Notes: generated by a model from the sequence alone, not told the origin. A DNA stretch of 64,000 nucleotides from Bacillus sp. SG-1 (GCF_000181495.1 NZ_ABCF01000001.1:186001-250000), one strand, 5' to 3'. Shown: positions 35,940 through 46,730, counted from the first letter of the stretch. Translations and numbers: made by a program.

Positions 35940-36538
35940 CGACTGAAAACCTTGAGCGGAAATACATCGGCTGGGATGACGTGCCCTTGGTTAATACAAA
36001 AAGATTGGAAGAAGAAGCCCATCGCTATCCTCAGTATGATGTTGTCTTTACAAGCGATTTGGTCAGATGCAGAGAAACAGCGAATGCGTTGTTTCCGGAT
36101 ACTCCTATTATGGAAAGCCGGTTATTAAGGGAAATACACTTCGGACAGTGGGAAAACAAAACCTACGAAGAGCTAAAACATGAAAAGGATTACTGTAACT
36201 GGTTAAATGACCAAAGCCTCCCCATCCCTGGGGGAGAATCCCTTGCAGAGTTCGAAAACAGACTGGATCACTTCTGGTTAGCATTTCTTAGTCACTTTCC
36301 GGAATTTATCGAAAAGTACCCAAAACATCACAATGGGTTAAGAGTTGCGCTGGTTACCCATGGTGGTGTGATCAGATATTTCCTGAAGAAATGGACAGCC
36401 GACCCAAAAGCTTTCTGGGAGTGGAAAATTCCTTTTGCAAAAGGTTATGAAGTAAGCTGGACAGCAGAAGAATGGAGGCGGAAAACGAAATGCAGTTCAT
36501 TACGGGAGGTACCTTCAACGGCAAATCAAAATGGGTAA
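35897..36538 (+). CDS. cobC: Histidine phosphatase, probable alpha-ribazole phosphatase CobC
   Basis: 213 aa, phosphoglycerate-mutase/histidine-phosphatase fold. N-terminal LYRHAVTTENLERKYIGW: the catalytic His is present but the usual RHG reads RHA. The late THGGVIRYFL supplies the second His. Its place in the operon suggests removal of the phosphate from alpha-ribazole phosphate or adenosylcobalamin phosphate. GAGGTG precedes the ATG. Confidence 0.85.
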   Translation: MDGCVAVGLYRHAVTTENLERKYIGWDDVPLVNTKRLEEEAHRYPQYDVVFTSDLVRCRETANALFPDTPIMESRLLREIHFGQWENKTYEELKHEKDYCNWLNDQSLPIPGGESLAEFENRLDHFWLAFLSHFPEFIEKYPKHHNGLRVALVTHGGVIRYFLKKWTADPKAFWEWKIPFAKGYEVSWTAEEWRRKTKCSSLREVPSTANQNG

Positions 36539-36915
36539 GGGAAAATAATGACTCTTCAAAAGAGTGGATAAAACTATTCGATGCTGATTCGATGCCGCAG
36601 CATGACGACCATGAAGGGACAGTAGTAATCGAAGGACTTGAGTATCTCGTATTATCCTTGCTCAGAACGGGGAGAGACAGTGATTCACTCAGGAAGGCAT
36701 TTATTACCTCTTTTCAGCAATGGAAGAGCTGGGAAGATGATTCGTCGAACGAAGTCATATGGATTGGTTCTGATATCAGCAAAGGAATCGTGCCCATGAA
36801 TGCTGAAGACAGGCTTTGGCGTGACATGACCGGATGGATATACCAGGACTTGGTGAAGCATTCCGACAGAGTCTATGAAATCTGGTTTGGACTTCCTACT
36901 ATATTGAAAGGGTGA
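36490..36915 (+). CDS. CobU-like P-loop protein
   Basis: 141 aa beginning MQFITGGTFNGKSKWVREN, a P-loop like CobU but without CobU's full length; later GSDISKGIVPMNAEDRLWRD and VYEIWFGLPTILKG resemble the CobU C-terminus. ATG 36490 is preferred because the P-loop then sits at the N-terminus and GGAGG is about 11 bases upstream. Possibly a helper or diverged kinase in the pathway. Its distinct role is unknown. Confidence 0.7.
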   Translation: MQFITGGTFNGKSKWVRENNDSSKEWIKLFDADSMPQHDDHEGTVVIEGLEYLVLSLLRTGRDSDSLRKAFITSFQQWKSWEDDSSNEVIWIGSDISKGIVPMNAEDRLWRDMTGWIYQDLVKHSDRVYEIWFGLPTILKG

Positions 36916-37112
36916 GTGGATGGACTGTCTTCGAGTCCCTAAGACTTGGAATCTCATAAATAAGTAAGAATGTATACTGGATTAAGATTGGGAGACTAAA
37001 TGGCATCGAGTCCAGATGAAAGATGTTCATATACCAACTAGATATATGTGACTAATTCTAGTTGCAAAAAAGCTGGATGCTTATAAAGATTATTTATTAA
37101 TAGTTGATTGGA

Positions 37113-37140
37113 GTCGCACACCTGGAGCGGAAATCAGCTC
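37113..37140. repeat. End fragment of the GC-rich element
   Basis: ACACCTGGAGCGGAAATCAG matches the 3' end of 46296-46578 and a second fragment at 42062-42085. The rest of the 36916-37186 gap shows nothing else. Confidence 0.5.
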
Positions 37141-37186
37141 TCTGAAAAATAGCAATAGTATAACTTTAAAAAGGAGATAAATATCC

Positions 37187-37783
37187 ATGAAGATTTATAG
37201 CAGGAAAGGCGATAAAGGCAGAACAAGCATCATCGGGGGACGAGTCGATAAGGATGATTTAAGGGTTGAAGCCTATGGAACGATTGACGAATTGAATTCT
37301 TTTGTAGGGAAAGCTGCTGCTGAGCTTCAAGGCGGAAAGTTTGAAGATGTGCTTGCAGATCTAGAGAAAATTCAACATGAGCTTTTTGATTGCGGCGGCG
37401 ACCTTGCCAATGTCACTGATAAAATTCCGATGAAACTGAAAACTGAGTCAGTCGAGTACTTGGAAAAAAAGATCGATGAATATATTGCTGAAACGCCTCC
37501 TTTGGAAAAGTTCATCCTTCCGGGAGGATCGGGGCCGGCTGCGACGATCCATATCGCGCGTACAATAACCAGGAGAGGGGAACGTCAGATTGTCAGCCTG
37601 GTTAAGACCGAAGCCTCAGTTTCGGAAGTCACCCTTCAATACATAAACCGCTTATCTGATTATTTCTTTGCATTGGCAAGAGTGGTCAACCACCGCCTTG
37701 GTATTCAAGATGTGGAGTATGAAAGAAGTGCGAATGTATTTTCTTTTGACCGGAAAAAGGATAACAATGATGACAATAAATAA
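37187..37783 (+). CDS. PduO-type corrinoid adenosyltransferase
   Basis: 198 aa. GDKGRTSIIGGRVDKDD (P-loop-like ATP site), YGTIDELNSFVG and the C-terminal RRGERQIVSL...INRLSDYFFALAR are diagnostic of ATP:cob(I)alamin adenosyltransferase (B. subtilis YvqK). Transfers adenosyl to cobalt, making coenzyme B12, which is also the riboswitch ligand. RBS AAGGAGAT. It is separated from cobU-like by about 270 bp, so it may have a second promoter. Confidence 0.94.
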   Translation: MKIYSRKGDKGRTSIIGGRVDKDDLRVEAYGTIDELNSFVGKAAAELQGGKFEDVLADLEKIQHELFDCGGDLANVTDKIPMKLKTESVEYLEKKIDEYIAETPPLEKFILPGGSGPAATIHIARTITRRGERQIVSLVKTEASVSEVTLQYINRLSDYFFALARVVNHRLGIQDVEYERSANVFSFDRKKDNNDDNK

Positions 37784-38255
37784 GTTAACACTGCTCGCCT
37801 TACTGACCACCCTGAGTGCAGTCGGCGGCCTGATTAAAATTCCTGCTGCTGCAGGCAGCGTCGCTCTGGATTCTCTGCCGGCATTGCTGGCGGCTTCCGT
37901 TCTGAGTGGAGGAGCAGGTGCGGTAGTTGGTGTGTTCGGCCATATGATTTCTGCCCTTCTGGCGGGAATGCCGTTGGGACCTTCTCATCTTTTAATAGCT
38001 GTAGAGATGGGTTTATCGGTGTGGCTGTTTGGATGGATCTTTCAAAAGAATCTTCCGGTAGTGGCAGCAGGATTATTTTTTATCTTGAATGGCTTGATTG
38101 CACCTATTCCTTTTTATTTTCTTATTGGAAAAGGGTTTTATCTGTCCATTCTGCCTTCTCTCTGTATCGCTGCCTTTCTAAACTTAACAATTGCTCACTT
38201 TGCTTATCCGAATCTAAAGAAGTTTTTCCGGAGAAAAGCAGGTGATATGGGATGA
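37767..38255 (+). CDS. cblT: ECF-type alpha-ribazole transporter CblT
   Basis: 162-aa hydrophobic S-component-like protein (ECF family) with about five to six helices. Together with the next gene it forms the cblT-cblS pair described for Listeria and Geobacillus. CblT imports alpha-ribazole. Start ATG 37767 (AAAGGAT upstream) overlaps pduO by 17 bp. Confidence 0.85.
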   Translation: MMTINKLTLLALLTTLSAVGGLIKIPAAAGSVALDSLPALLAASVLSGGAGAVVGVFGHMISALLAGMPLGPSHLLIAVEMGLSVWLFGWIFQKNLPVVAAGLFFILNGLIAPIPFYFLIGKGFYLSILPSLCIAAFLNLTIAHFAYPNLKKFFRRKAGDMG

Positions 38256-38968
38256 GAGACATAAGCAAGATCCCTTTTTCACCAGATGAGGAAATCGTCA
38301 TTGCCACAGATAACAGCGGGGGAATAGGGACAAAGGAAGCGGACTATGTTTACGCAGAAGATAGTCTGACTGCTTATTTTTCCACAAGGGTAGCTTTAAT
38401 GGAAGTGCTCTCTGTAAAAGCTGTTACATTTTCAGTACTTCTGCATAATTTTTCAGGCGATGATAAGTGGACTTCTTATAAGGAAGGAATTCAAACTGCA
38501 TTGCAGGAAGCAGGTATAAGCAAAATATCCATTTCAGGGAGCAGTGAATCCAACTTTCCATTGAAGCAGTCGGCCCTTGGGATTACGGTACTGGGAAAAA
38601 GAAGTGTTGGCAAAATACCAGAATCATCGAAAGATAAATTGTGTTATGCCGTGATAGGAGAACCATTAGTCGGTAAACAGGTGCTGGAAAGAAAAGAAAG
38701 AGTGGCTCCTTTAGCTCTGTTTTCACAGTGCTGTCAAAGTCAGTTTATCTTCGACATTATACCTGTTGGTTCGAAGGGGATTTTGGAAGAGTTAAAAATA
38801 ATCAGCGGTAACAGGACATTATCAGAAAATGAAGTGAAATGTAAATTGAACCTGACAGCATCAGGCGGTCCTTCGACATGCTTCATCATTAAATTTACGA
38901 GAGAAGACAGTCATTCAGTAGAAGAGTTAACAGGATCTTTTTACCACCCGTTATTAATAGTAGATTAA
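38252..38968 (+). CDS. cblS: Alpha-ribazole kinase CblS
   Basis: 238 aa. N-terminal IVIATDNSGGIGTKEADYVYAE is typical of the AIR-synthase/ThiL-like fold of CblS. It phosphorylates imported alpha-ribazole to alpha-ribazole phosphate, bypassing CobT. ATGA overlap with cblT. Assignment rests on gene order plus this motif. Confidence 0.82.
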   Translation: MRDISKIPFSPDEEIVIATDNSGGIGTKEADYVYAEDSLTAYFSTRVALMEVLSVKAVTFSVLLHNFSGDDKWTSYKEGIQTALQEAGISKISISGSSESNFPLKQSALGITVLGKRSVGKIPESSKDKLCYAVIGEPLVGKQVLERKERVAPLALFSQCCQSQFIFDIIPVGSKGILEELKIISGNRTLSENEVKCKLNLTASGGPSTCFIIKFTREDSHSVEELTGSFYHPLLIVD

Positions 38969-39098
38969 GAACCAGAACTCATGAAAAATTTCATGTTCAT
39001 AGTGCTATATTGCCGTTTAAAGAACAGGCAAGAAAGAGTATTTTCCCAATAACAATCAATCTCCTCACATGATACGATTTAATTCTCAGAAAGTTTAG

Positions 39099-40766
<1,668 letters not shown>

Positions 40767-41098
40767 AATAGAATAGTGATATACTAAGTTCGGCACCAGT
40801 TCTTAACTGGTGTCTTTTTTTACATATATTAATGAAGAAACACGGAAGAATCCTTGGTGAAAAAACACCTTTTTTTTTATTTTGCACTCAAAATAGGTAT
40901 TGTTATTTTCATCACAATACTATACAATCACTTAGTAGTTTCCTAGTGAAACTTTTTATGTTGAAATTCGTCTAATCTACTAGATTAATGATGAGAGATT
41001 TTTGTTGCTTTTTGAAGTCTTACAAAAAATCGCCAGCTCCGCAAAGTTGCTCAAGAAGCAATACTAACGGATAGAGCAAAAGTAAAGAAGGTGCATGT
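40767..41098. other. Gap with terminator only
   Basis: Besides the terminator above and a small GGTG...CACC hairpin with T-run near 40855-40880, I see no ORF or repeat. Confidence 0.5.
40794..40821 (+). terminator. Terminator of the M4 protease gene
   Basis: Stem CACCAGTT / AACTGGTG followed by T-run. Confidence 0.88.
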
Positions 41099-42034
41099 AT
41101 GAATTCACGTTTGGAACATAAACGGAAAAAGAAGAGAAGAGGACTGAGAATTGTTCTTTTCCTATTATTAATGATAACAGGTTTAGTCGGATATGCAGCG
41201 GTCCAGTTCTATCAGGGGACGCAGCTGGCTTCTGGAGAAAGCAATACACCAAAGGAAGAAAACTATACATTTAACGGAGTTAAGGACAAGAATGGCCGCA
41301 TCAACGTCTTGCTGCTTGGGGTGGACAGCCGCGGTGAAGAACAATCCAGATCAGATACAATGATGATTGCACAAGTCGATCCTAAAACGAATGAAACGAA
41401 AATTGTCTCATTTATGAGAGATATGTATGTGGAAATCCCAGGCTACCAAAATTACAAACTCAATACCGCATTTTTCTTAGGGGGACCTGACCTGCTGAGA
41501 CAAACTTTGAAACACAACTTCGGAGTGGACGTGCAGTACTATATGATTGTCGATTTTAAAGGTTTTGAACAGTCGATTGATGTTTTAGCGCCAAATGGCA
41601 TTGAAATCGATGTCGAAAAAGCAATGTCGGAAAATATCGGAGTTTCGCTGGAGCCGGGTCTTCAGAATCTGAACGGAAAAGAACTTCTAGGGTATGCAAG
41701 GTTCCGTGCAGATGCAGAAGGTGACCATGGACGCGTGAACAGGCAGCAGGAGGTCATCGCAGCTGTCAAAGAAGAAGCTTTGAGCCTTGGCAGTGTAACA
41801 AAACTTCCTAAGATGATCGGAGCAGCCCAGCCATATATCGAAACCAATATGACCAAACTTGATCAGATTGGTCTCGTGAAAGATATCCTTTTAGGAAACA
41901 ATAGTGAAATAGAGAAATTGACGATTCCAGTAAAAGATTCCTACACAGATGGCTACTATCAGCATGCCGGTGCTGTCCTCGAAGTGGACTTTGCAACCAA
42001 CAGTGCAGAGCTGCAAGAATTCTTGAATCAGTAA
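41099..42034 (+). CDS. LytR-CpsA-Psr (LCP) wall teichoic acid ligase
   Basis: 311 aa. One N-terminal membrane helix (LRIVLFLLLMITGLVGYAAV), then the LCP domain: INVLLLGVDSRG, RSDTMMIAQVDP, FMRDMYVEIPGY with the Arg/Asp residues that bind polyprenyl phosphate. Transfers teichoic or other anionic polymers onto peptidoglycan on the outer face of the membrane. It resembles TagU/TagT; which paralogue is not assigned. Confidence 0.9.
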   Translation: MNSRLEHKRKKKRRGLRIVLFLLLMITGLVGYAAVQFYQGTQLASGESNTPKEENYTFNGVKDKNGRINVLLLGVDSRGEEQSRSDTMMIAQVDPKTNETKIVSFMRDMYVEIPGYQNYKLNTAFFLGGPDLLRQTLKHNFGVDVQYYMIVDFKGFEQSIDVLAPNGIEIDVEKAMSENIGVSLEPGLQNLNGKELLGYARFRADAEGDHGRVNRQQEVIAAVKEEALSLGSVTKLPKMIGAAQPYIETNMTKLDQIGLVKDILLGNNSEIEKLTIPVKDSYTDGYYQHAGAVLEVDFATNSAELQEFLNQ

Positions 42035-42061
42035 TATTAGATGAACTCAAAATCAGGCGGT

Positions 42062-42085
42062 GCACCTGGAGCGGAAATCAGCTAG
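42062..42085. repeat. End fragment of the GC-rich element
   Basis: CACCTGGAGCGGAAATCAGC, the same end as at 37113-37140. Confidence 0.5.
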
Positions 42086-42157
42086 CCTCTGATCAAACAA
42101 ATGTATTAACTGATCTATCGGTTTTAGAACCAATTATATAAGACACCAATTATTATA

Positions 42158-42189
42158 GAATCGGGAGAGTTCTCCCGGTTCTTTTTTTA
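42158..42189 (+). terminator. Terminator of the LCP gene
   Basis: Stem GAATCGGGAGA / TCTCCCGGTTC with a short loop and T-run. Confidence 0.88.
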
Positions 42190-42295
42190 TGCCTCTAAGC
42201 ATAGTTGGAAAAAAAGCGTAATTGTGAATCTCTATATAACGTCCTGAGAAGGGAAATACAGGGATTATTATTGGTCTGAAGAGCTCAAGAACTAA

Positions 42296-42309
42296 TGGTA
42301 GCGCTTACA
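42296..42309 (-). promoter_or_regulatory. Possible cre (CcpA) site upstream of proI
   Basis: Minus-strand TGTAAGCGCTACCA fits TGNAANCGNNNNCA. It lies 137 bp before proI. A single match in a promoter-like gap; no proof of CcpA control. Confidence 0.35.
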
Positions 42310-42445
42310 CTAACTAATTCATCCATATACACTAAACATTGAGGTAAGCCCTTGATTATGAATTTGTACGTGTTACGATTGTAAACGTTGAAAAAAGAGC
42401 GAACAAAAACACGAACAAAAAAGAATTTATTGGGAGAGGATATTT

Positions 42446-43288
42446 TTGCTAAACAAACAAACGGTTGCTTTTCTAGGTGCAGGTAATATGGCAGAGGCCA
42501 TGATCTCAGGATTGGTTGAATCAAACAAAATTCCATCAGAACAAATTATTGTATCTAACAGAAGTAATCGAGGGCGTTTACAAGAACTACAAGCAAAATA
42601 CGATGTTACAGCTATAACAAAAGACGAATTAAAATTTGAAGAAATAGATATGTTGATTCTGGCTATGAAGCCAAAAGACATCGACCCAGTATTGGAGTCC
42701 ATTAAAGATCTTGTCAATCCGGATACAGTGATCCTTTCTGTGTTGGCAGGCATTACTACAGGACATATGGAAGAAGGGCTTCCTCAAGGCCAAAAGGTCA
42801 TCAGAGTAATGCCGAACACATCCAGCATGATGAGAGAATCCGCTACAGCCATTGCGGCAGGCAAACATACAAAAGTAGAAGATATGACTACTGCTCAGGA
42901 ATTGCTTGAGTGTATCGGTGAAGTCTATACCATCAACGAAGAGAAAATGGATATCTTCACTGGAATTGCCGGCAGCGGGCCTGCGTACTTCTACTATCTT
43001 ATGGAACACATCGAAAAAGCCGGAAAAGACAGCGGTCTTGAGCCGGAAGTAGCACGCCAGATCGGAGCACAAACTATTTTGGGCGCCGCAAAAATGATCA
43101 TGGAACGTGACGAAACACCCGCACAGTTACGTGAAAATGTAACTTCCCCGAATGGAACCACAGCAGCAGGACTGGATGCACTTGCGAAATTTGGCGGCGG
43201 AGAAGCGATTGCTCAAGCCGTAAAAGGTGCTGAAAAACGATCCAAAGAAATCAGTTCCCAATTCAAAAAAGTATTAGTTGCTAATTAA
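42446..43288 (+). CDS. proI: Pyrroline-5-carboxylate reductase
   Basis: 280 aa. FLGAGNMAEAMISGL is the NAD(P)-binding loop; VTSPNGTTAAGLDAL is the family signature. Last step of proline synthesis: P5C to proline. TTG start with GGGAGAGG upstream. It opens a proI-proB-proA cluster, as B. subtilis proI precedes the osmotic or anabolic set. No T-box was found in the 250-bp leader. The name proC is equally used. Confidence 0.93.
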   Translation: MLNKQTVAFLGAGNMAEAMISGLVESNKIPSEQIIVSNRSNRGRLQELQAKYDVTAITKDELKFEEIDMLILAMKPKDIDPVLESIKDLVNPDTVILSVLAGITTGHMEEGLPQGQKVIRVMPNTSSMMRESATAIAAGKHTKVEDMTTAQELLECIGEVYTINEEKMDIFTGIAGSGPAYFYYLMEHIEKAGKDSGLEPEVARQIGAQTILGAAKMIMERDETPAQLRENVTSPNGTTAAGLDALAKFGGGEAIAQAVKGAEKRSKEISSQFKKVLVAN

Positions 43289-43373
43289 TAGAGGATGAAC
43301 GAATCTCTCGCTGGCGGCGGTTTAGCCGGAGCAGCGAGGGAGAGTTCCTCGCACTTTAAGGTTTTAATGAATT

Positions 43374-43416
43374 ACCGCGTCACAGCACTAAGAGGGACTG
43401 TCCCTTTCAGCGCGGT
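43374..43416. repeat. Dispersed palindrome, copy 2 (degenerate)
   Basis: Outer arms ACCGCG / CGCGGT with inner AGCACTAAGAGGGACTGTCC, matching the core of copies at 6744 and 55071. Just upstream, 43300-43350 has a CTCTCGCTG / CAGCGAGGG hairpin. Confidence 0.65.
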
Positions 43417-43461
43417 GAAGCACTAAGGTATGGATACTAATAATTATTTAACAGGAGTGAT

Positions 43462-44595
43462 ATGATGTCTGCGGACACCAAGAAGCGAATCGTAATCAAA
43501 ATAGGAAGCAGTTCTTTAACAAGTCTTCACGGGGAGATGAGCCGCAGGAAGCTTGAGCGTTTAACTGATGAGGTTGTACGCTTGAAAGATGACGGACATG
43601 AAGTATTGCTGGTTTCATCCGGTGCAGTAGCCGCTGGATACAGAAAATTAGGCTGTCTTACAAGACCAAGCACACTTCCGGAAAAGCAGGCAGCGGCGTC
43701 TATCGGTCAAGGATTGTTAATCGAGGCTTATTCCGATTTATTTTTATCAAATGGTTATGTAGCTTCTCAGATTCTCATAACAAGAAGCGACTTTTCGGAT
43801 GAGAATCGATATAACAACGCAAAAAATACGATCAATGTTCTGCTTGAACGTGGTATTATCCCAATCGTCAATGAAAATGACACAGTTACGATTGACCGCT
43901 TGAAATTCGGCGATAATGACACACTTTCTGCCAAAGTAGCTGGGCTGGTTAACGCGGATAAACTGATTATCCTGTCTGATATCGACGGCCTTTACAACGA
44001 TGATCCACGTAAGAATCCAGACGCGGAACTTCTTGAAGAAGTGAATGAAATCACACCTGACATTGAAGAGATGGCCGGTGAACCAGGAAGCTCCGTCGGT
44101 ACAGGGGGAATGCGTTCTAAAATTGATGCATTCAAGATTGCAATGGCATCAGGGATTCCTTCTTTCCTGGGAAAATCAGGTATAGCCAACATTATTTATG
44201 ATGCAGTTCAGGGTGAAGCGAAGGGTACCTATTTTGAAGCAAAAGAAGATGTCATCAATCTTGATACGAAAAAACAATGGATCGCTTTCAATTCAGGACC
44301 TGAAGGAGAAATAACCATCGACAATGACGCGAAAGAGTCCATCCTTGAAAGCAAAAAGGGCCTGAACGCTTCAGGTATCTATGCTGTTAAAGGTAGATTC
44401 AAGAGCGGATCTGTTATCCGCATATCTGACCTTGACGGTGAGGAAATCGGACTGGGAGTCGTTAACTACGATTCAGAAGAAATGAAGAAATTCAACAAGA
44501 TGACAGATACAGAACTCGAAAACTATGAAAATGCAGCGGTGGAATTTGACCATCTGGTCTGCCACGTTGAGGTACCCATTCCAGTTGGTGTGTAA
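43462..44595 (+). CDS. proB: Glutamate 5-kinase ProB
   Basis: 377 aa: amino-acid kinase domain (VIKIGSSSLT, VSSGAVAAGYRKLG, ILSDIDGLYNDDPR, GTGGMRSKI) followed by a C-terminal PUA domain (about 280-377). First step of proline synthesis, usually feedback-inhibited by proline. Start ATGATG with AGGAGTG upstream. Confidence 0.95.
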   Translation: MMSADTKKRIVIKIGSSSLTSLHGEMSRRKLERLTDEVVRLKDDGHEVLLVSSGAVAAGYRKLGCLTRPSTLPEKQAAASIGQGLLIEAYSDLFLSNGYVASQILITRSDFSDENRYNNAKNTINVLLERGIIPIVNENDTVTIDRLKFGDNDTLSAKVAGLVNADKLIILSDIDGLYNDDPRKNPDAELLEEVNEITPDIEEMAGEPGSSVGTGGMRSKIDAFKIAMASGIPSFLGKSGIANIIYDAVQGEAKGTYFEAKEDVINLDTKKQWIAFNSGPEGEITIDNDAKESILESKKGLNASGIYAVKGRFKSGSVIRISDLDGEEIGLGVVNYDSEEMKKFNKMTDTELENYENAAVEFDHLVCHVEVPIPVGV

Positions 44596-44714
44596 CATCT
44601 GGTGATAATGTCCCTATAACAGAAAAGTTAACATGCTCGACCCCCCAAAAAAATTTTTTACTAACATTGAATTTCATATATCGGTGTTCAATAAATACTA
44701 AATGGAGGTATTGG

Positions 44715-45977
44715 ATGACTTTAACAGCCAATAAAACGAATGTAGAAGAACAAGCGATAGCAGCAAAGAAAGCAGCAAAATCACTCTCATTATTAACAAC
44801 GAAAGAAAAGAATGAAGCTCTTTTGACACTTGCATCCACACTGGAAGAGCAGTTCGAAACAATCCTGGAAGCTAATGAAAAAGACCTTAGCCGCGGGCGT
44901 GAGAAAGGCTTTGACGAAGCTTTCATGGATCGCTTATCTCTTTCTAAAGAGCGCATCTATGACTTTGCCAACGGACTCCGTGAAGTGGCAGAGCTTGAGG
45001 ATCCAACAGGTTTGACTGTCAGTGACTGGGTACTTGATAATGGATTGGATGTCGCTAAAGTGACAGTACCACTCGGCGTCATCGGAATGATTTATGAAGC
45101 CCGTCCGAATGTAACGGTGGATGCCACAGGTCTGGCTTTGAAATCGGGTAATGCCATCGTGTTAAAAGGCGGATCAAATGCGATTACTTCCAACAAAGCA
45201 ATTGTGGATGTAATGCATAATGCATTAAAGAATACAAAGATTCCTAAAGAAGCGGTGCAGTTCATCAACACAACAGATCGCGAAGCTACACAACAGTTAT
45301 TCACGATGAAAGAACATGTGGATGTTTTGATTCCACGTGGAGGCGGTGCTTTGATTAATGCAGTTGTAAATAATGCAACTGTTCCTGTCCTTGAAACAGG
45401 AGTAGGAAACTGCCATATTTACATTGATAAAGATGCTGAGGTCGGTATGGCGCTGAATATCCTGGTAAACGCGAAAACGGACCGTCCGGCAGTATGTAAT
45501 GCGGCCGAAACAGTAATCATTCACCGTGACTGGCTGGCTGCAAACAAAGAACAACTGATTGAAACATTGAACAAGCATAATATCTCAGTGCATGGCGATG
45601 AGCATGCCTGCGAAACCATCCCGGGATGTACACCAGCAGGTGAAGAAGACTGGGCAAATGAGTACCTGAGCTTAGATATCGCTGTAAAAACAGTCGATAC
45701 AACGGCAGATGCCATCAACCACATTGAACGGTACGGCACAAAGCATTCAGAAGCAATCATAACGGAAAATGCAGATACAGCTAAAACATTCATGACACTT
45801 GTGGATGCAGCAGCGATCTATCACAATGCATCTACCCGTTTCACTGACGGTGGAGCACTTGGCTTTGGTGCGGAAATCGGTATTTCCACACAAAAGCTGC
45901 ATGCACGCGGACCTATGGGACTGCCTGCATTAACAACAGTGAAATATATGATGACTGGTAACGGTCAAATCCGATAA
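44715..45977 (+). CDS. proA: Glutamate-5-semialdehyde dehydrogenase ProA
   Basis: 420 aa of the aldehyde dehydrogenase fold with VCNAAETVIIH containing the catalytic Cys. Second step: reduces glutamyl-5-phosphate to the semialdehyde. ATG 44715 with GGAGG upstream; an earlier in-frame ATG at 44667 is rejected. Followed by a strong terminator, ending the proline cluster. Confidence 0.95.
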   Translation: MTLTANKTNVEEQAIAAKKAAKSLSLLTTKEKNEALLTLASTLEEQFETILEANEKDLSRGREKGFDEAFMDRLSLSKERIYDFANGLREVAELEDPTGLTVSDWVLDNGLDVAKVTVPLGVIGMIYEARPNVTVDATGLALKSGNAIVLKGGSNAITSNKAIVDVMHNALKNTKIPKEAVQFINTTDREATQQLFTMKEHVDVLIPRGGGALINAVVNNATVPVLETGVGNCHIYIDKDAEVGMALNILVNAKTDRPAVCNAAETVIIHRDWLAANKEQLIETLNKHNISVHGDEHACETIPGCTPAGEEDWANEYLSLDIAVKTVDTTADAINHIERYGTKHSEAIITENADTAKTFMTLVDAAAIYHNASTRFTDGGALGFGAEIGISTQKLHARGPMGLPALTTVKYMMTGNGQIR

Positions 45978-45987
45978 GTTTAATGTA

Positions 45988-46018
45988 AAGTGCCCCTCCT
46001 TGCAAGGGGCACTTTTTC
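45988..46018 (+). terminator. Terminator of proA
   Basis: Perfect 11-bp stem AAAGTGCCCCT / AGGGGCACTTT with T-run. Confidence 0.92.
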
Positions 46019-46079
46019 ATTTGTAGGAAGAGTGGGTGATTAAATCTTAGAGAGAGTTTAGCTTTAAAAAAATCGGATT

Positions 46080-46255
46080 AGTCCTTAAGCACATCTATAA
46101 AGGCTTTTAAATTTGAAAAGGGGGAAACTAAAGTCCTTTAGAAATGGTTTAAAGGCTTATAAAATTTAAATGGCGGTATTAAAGTCCTTTACGAATCTTT
46201 AAAAGGCTTTTAAGATTATGGATTTGTTAGGTAATGTTGTGGTTATATAAGTCTA
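46080..46255. repeat. Tandem array F, about three degenerate units of 51-52 bp
   Basis: AGTCC recurs at 46080, 46132 and 46183, with a weaker AGTC at 46250 and a stray AAAGTCG at about 46647, beyond the GC-rich element. Units carry AAAGTCCTTTA...TAAAGGCTT dyads and share sequence with array A. It lies in the convergent gap proA / exonuclease. Confidence 0.7.
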
Positions 46256-46295
46256 AAAGACGATTGATTATATAGCTTCAGAGAAATAAGTTGTT

Positions 46296-46578
46296 AGATT
46301 GGAGCGGAAGGTGTGCGACCTCCTGCGGGCCTAGCGGGACGTCTAGTTCCAGCGCCCAGCCCCTCGGGGTCAAATAACCCTGAGAGAATAAAAGGAAAGG
46401 TCACCTTTTTTCTCTCAGGAACATTTGCCTGTCGGGCCTGAACGGGGCGCTTCCACTTTTGATGACAGGTGAGACCAAGGTTACGTACCCACTGGAACGT
46501 AACCCCGCAGGCAAAGCCGAGGAGACTCACCGCCCGCCCCGCGGAGTCGCATGCCTGAAGCGGAAATCTGTTAATCAT
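46296..46578. repeat. GC-rich intergenic element (about 280 bp)
   Basis: Starts GGAGCGGAAGGTGTGCGACC and ends GCATGCCTGAAGCGGAAATC. Inside are CTCTCAGG / CCTGAGAG arms and a CGCCCGCCCCGCGG stretch. The GC content and codon-free structure differ from the surrounding AT-rich array, which it may have interrupted. Related pieces occur at 26410-26515, 37113, 42062 and 58550. It resembles a class of repeats common in Bacillaceae intergenic DNA. Confidence 0.7.
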
Positions 46579-46693
46579 TAATCAATGTGCCTAATAAAAC
46601 AACATTTCCTTCATAACACAACCAAATTTTTAAAGGTGAAATTAAAGTCGTTAAGGAAAGAATTATAGACGTGTAGAAAACATCAGTTTAAAC

Positions 46694-46722
46694 AAGAGGC
46701 AGCCCCGTGGCTGCCTCTTCCT
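46694..46722 (-). terminator. Terminator of the exonuclease operon
   Basis: Stem AAGAGGCAGCC / GGCTGCCTCTT with a short T-rich tail on the minus strand. Confidence 0.7.
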
Positions 46723-46730
46723 AAACCCCT

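Noticed and set aside
42190-42445. T-box leader before proI
   Set aside because: Bacillus proline genes can have T-boxes, but no T-box core (AGGGTGGNACCGCG) or following terminator is present.
46294-46578. Minus-strand 94-codon ORF
   Set aside because: It coincides exactly with the GC-rich repeat element, has no ribosome site and an unlikely composition.
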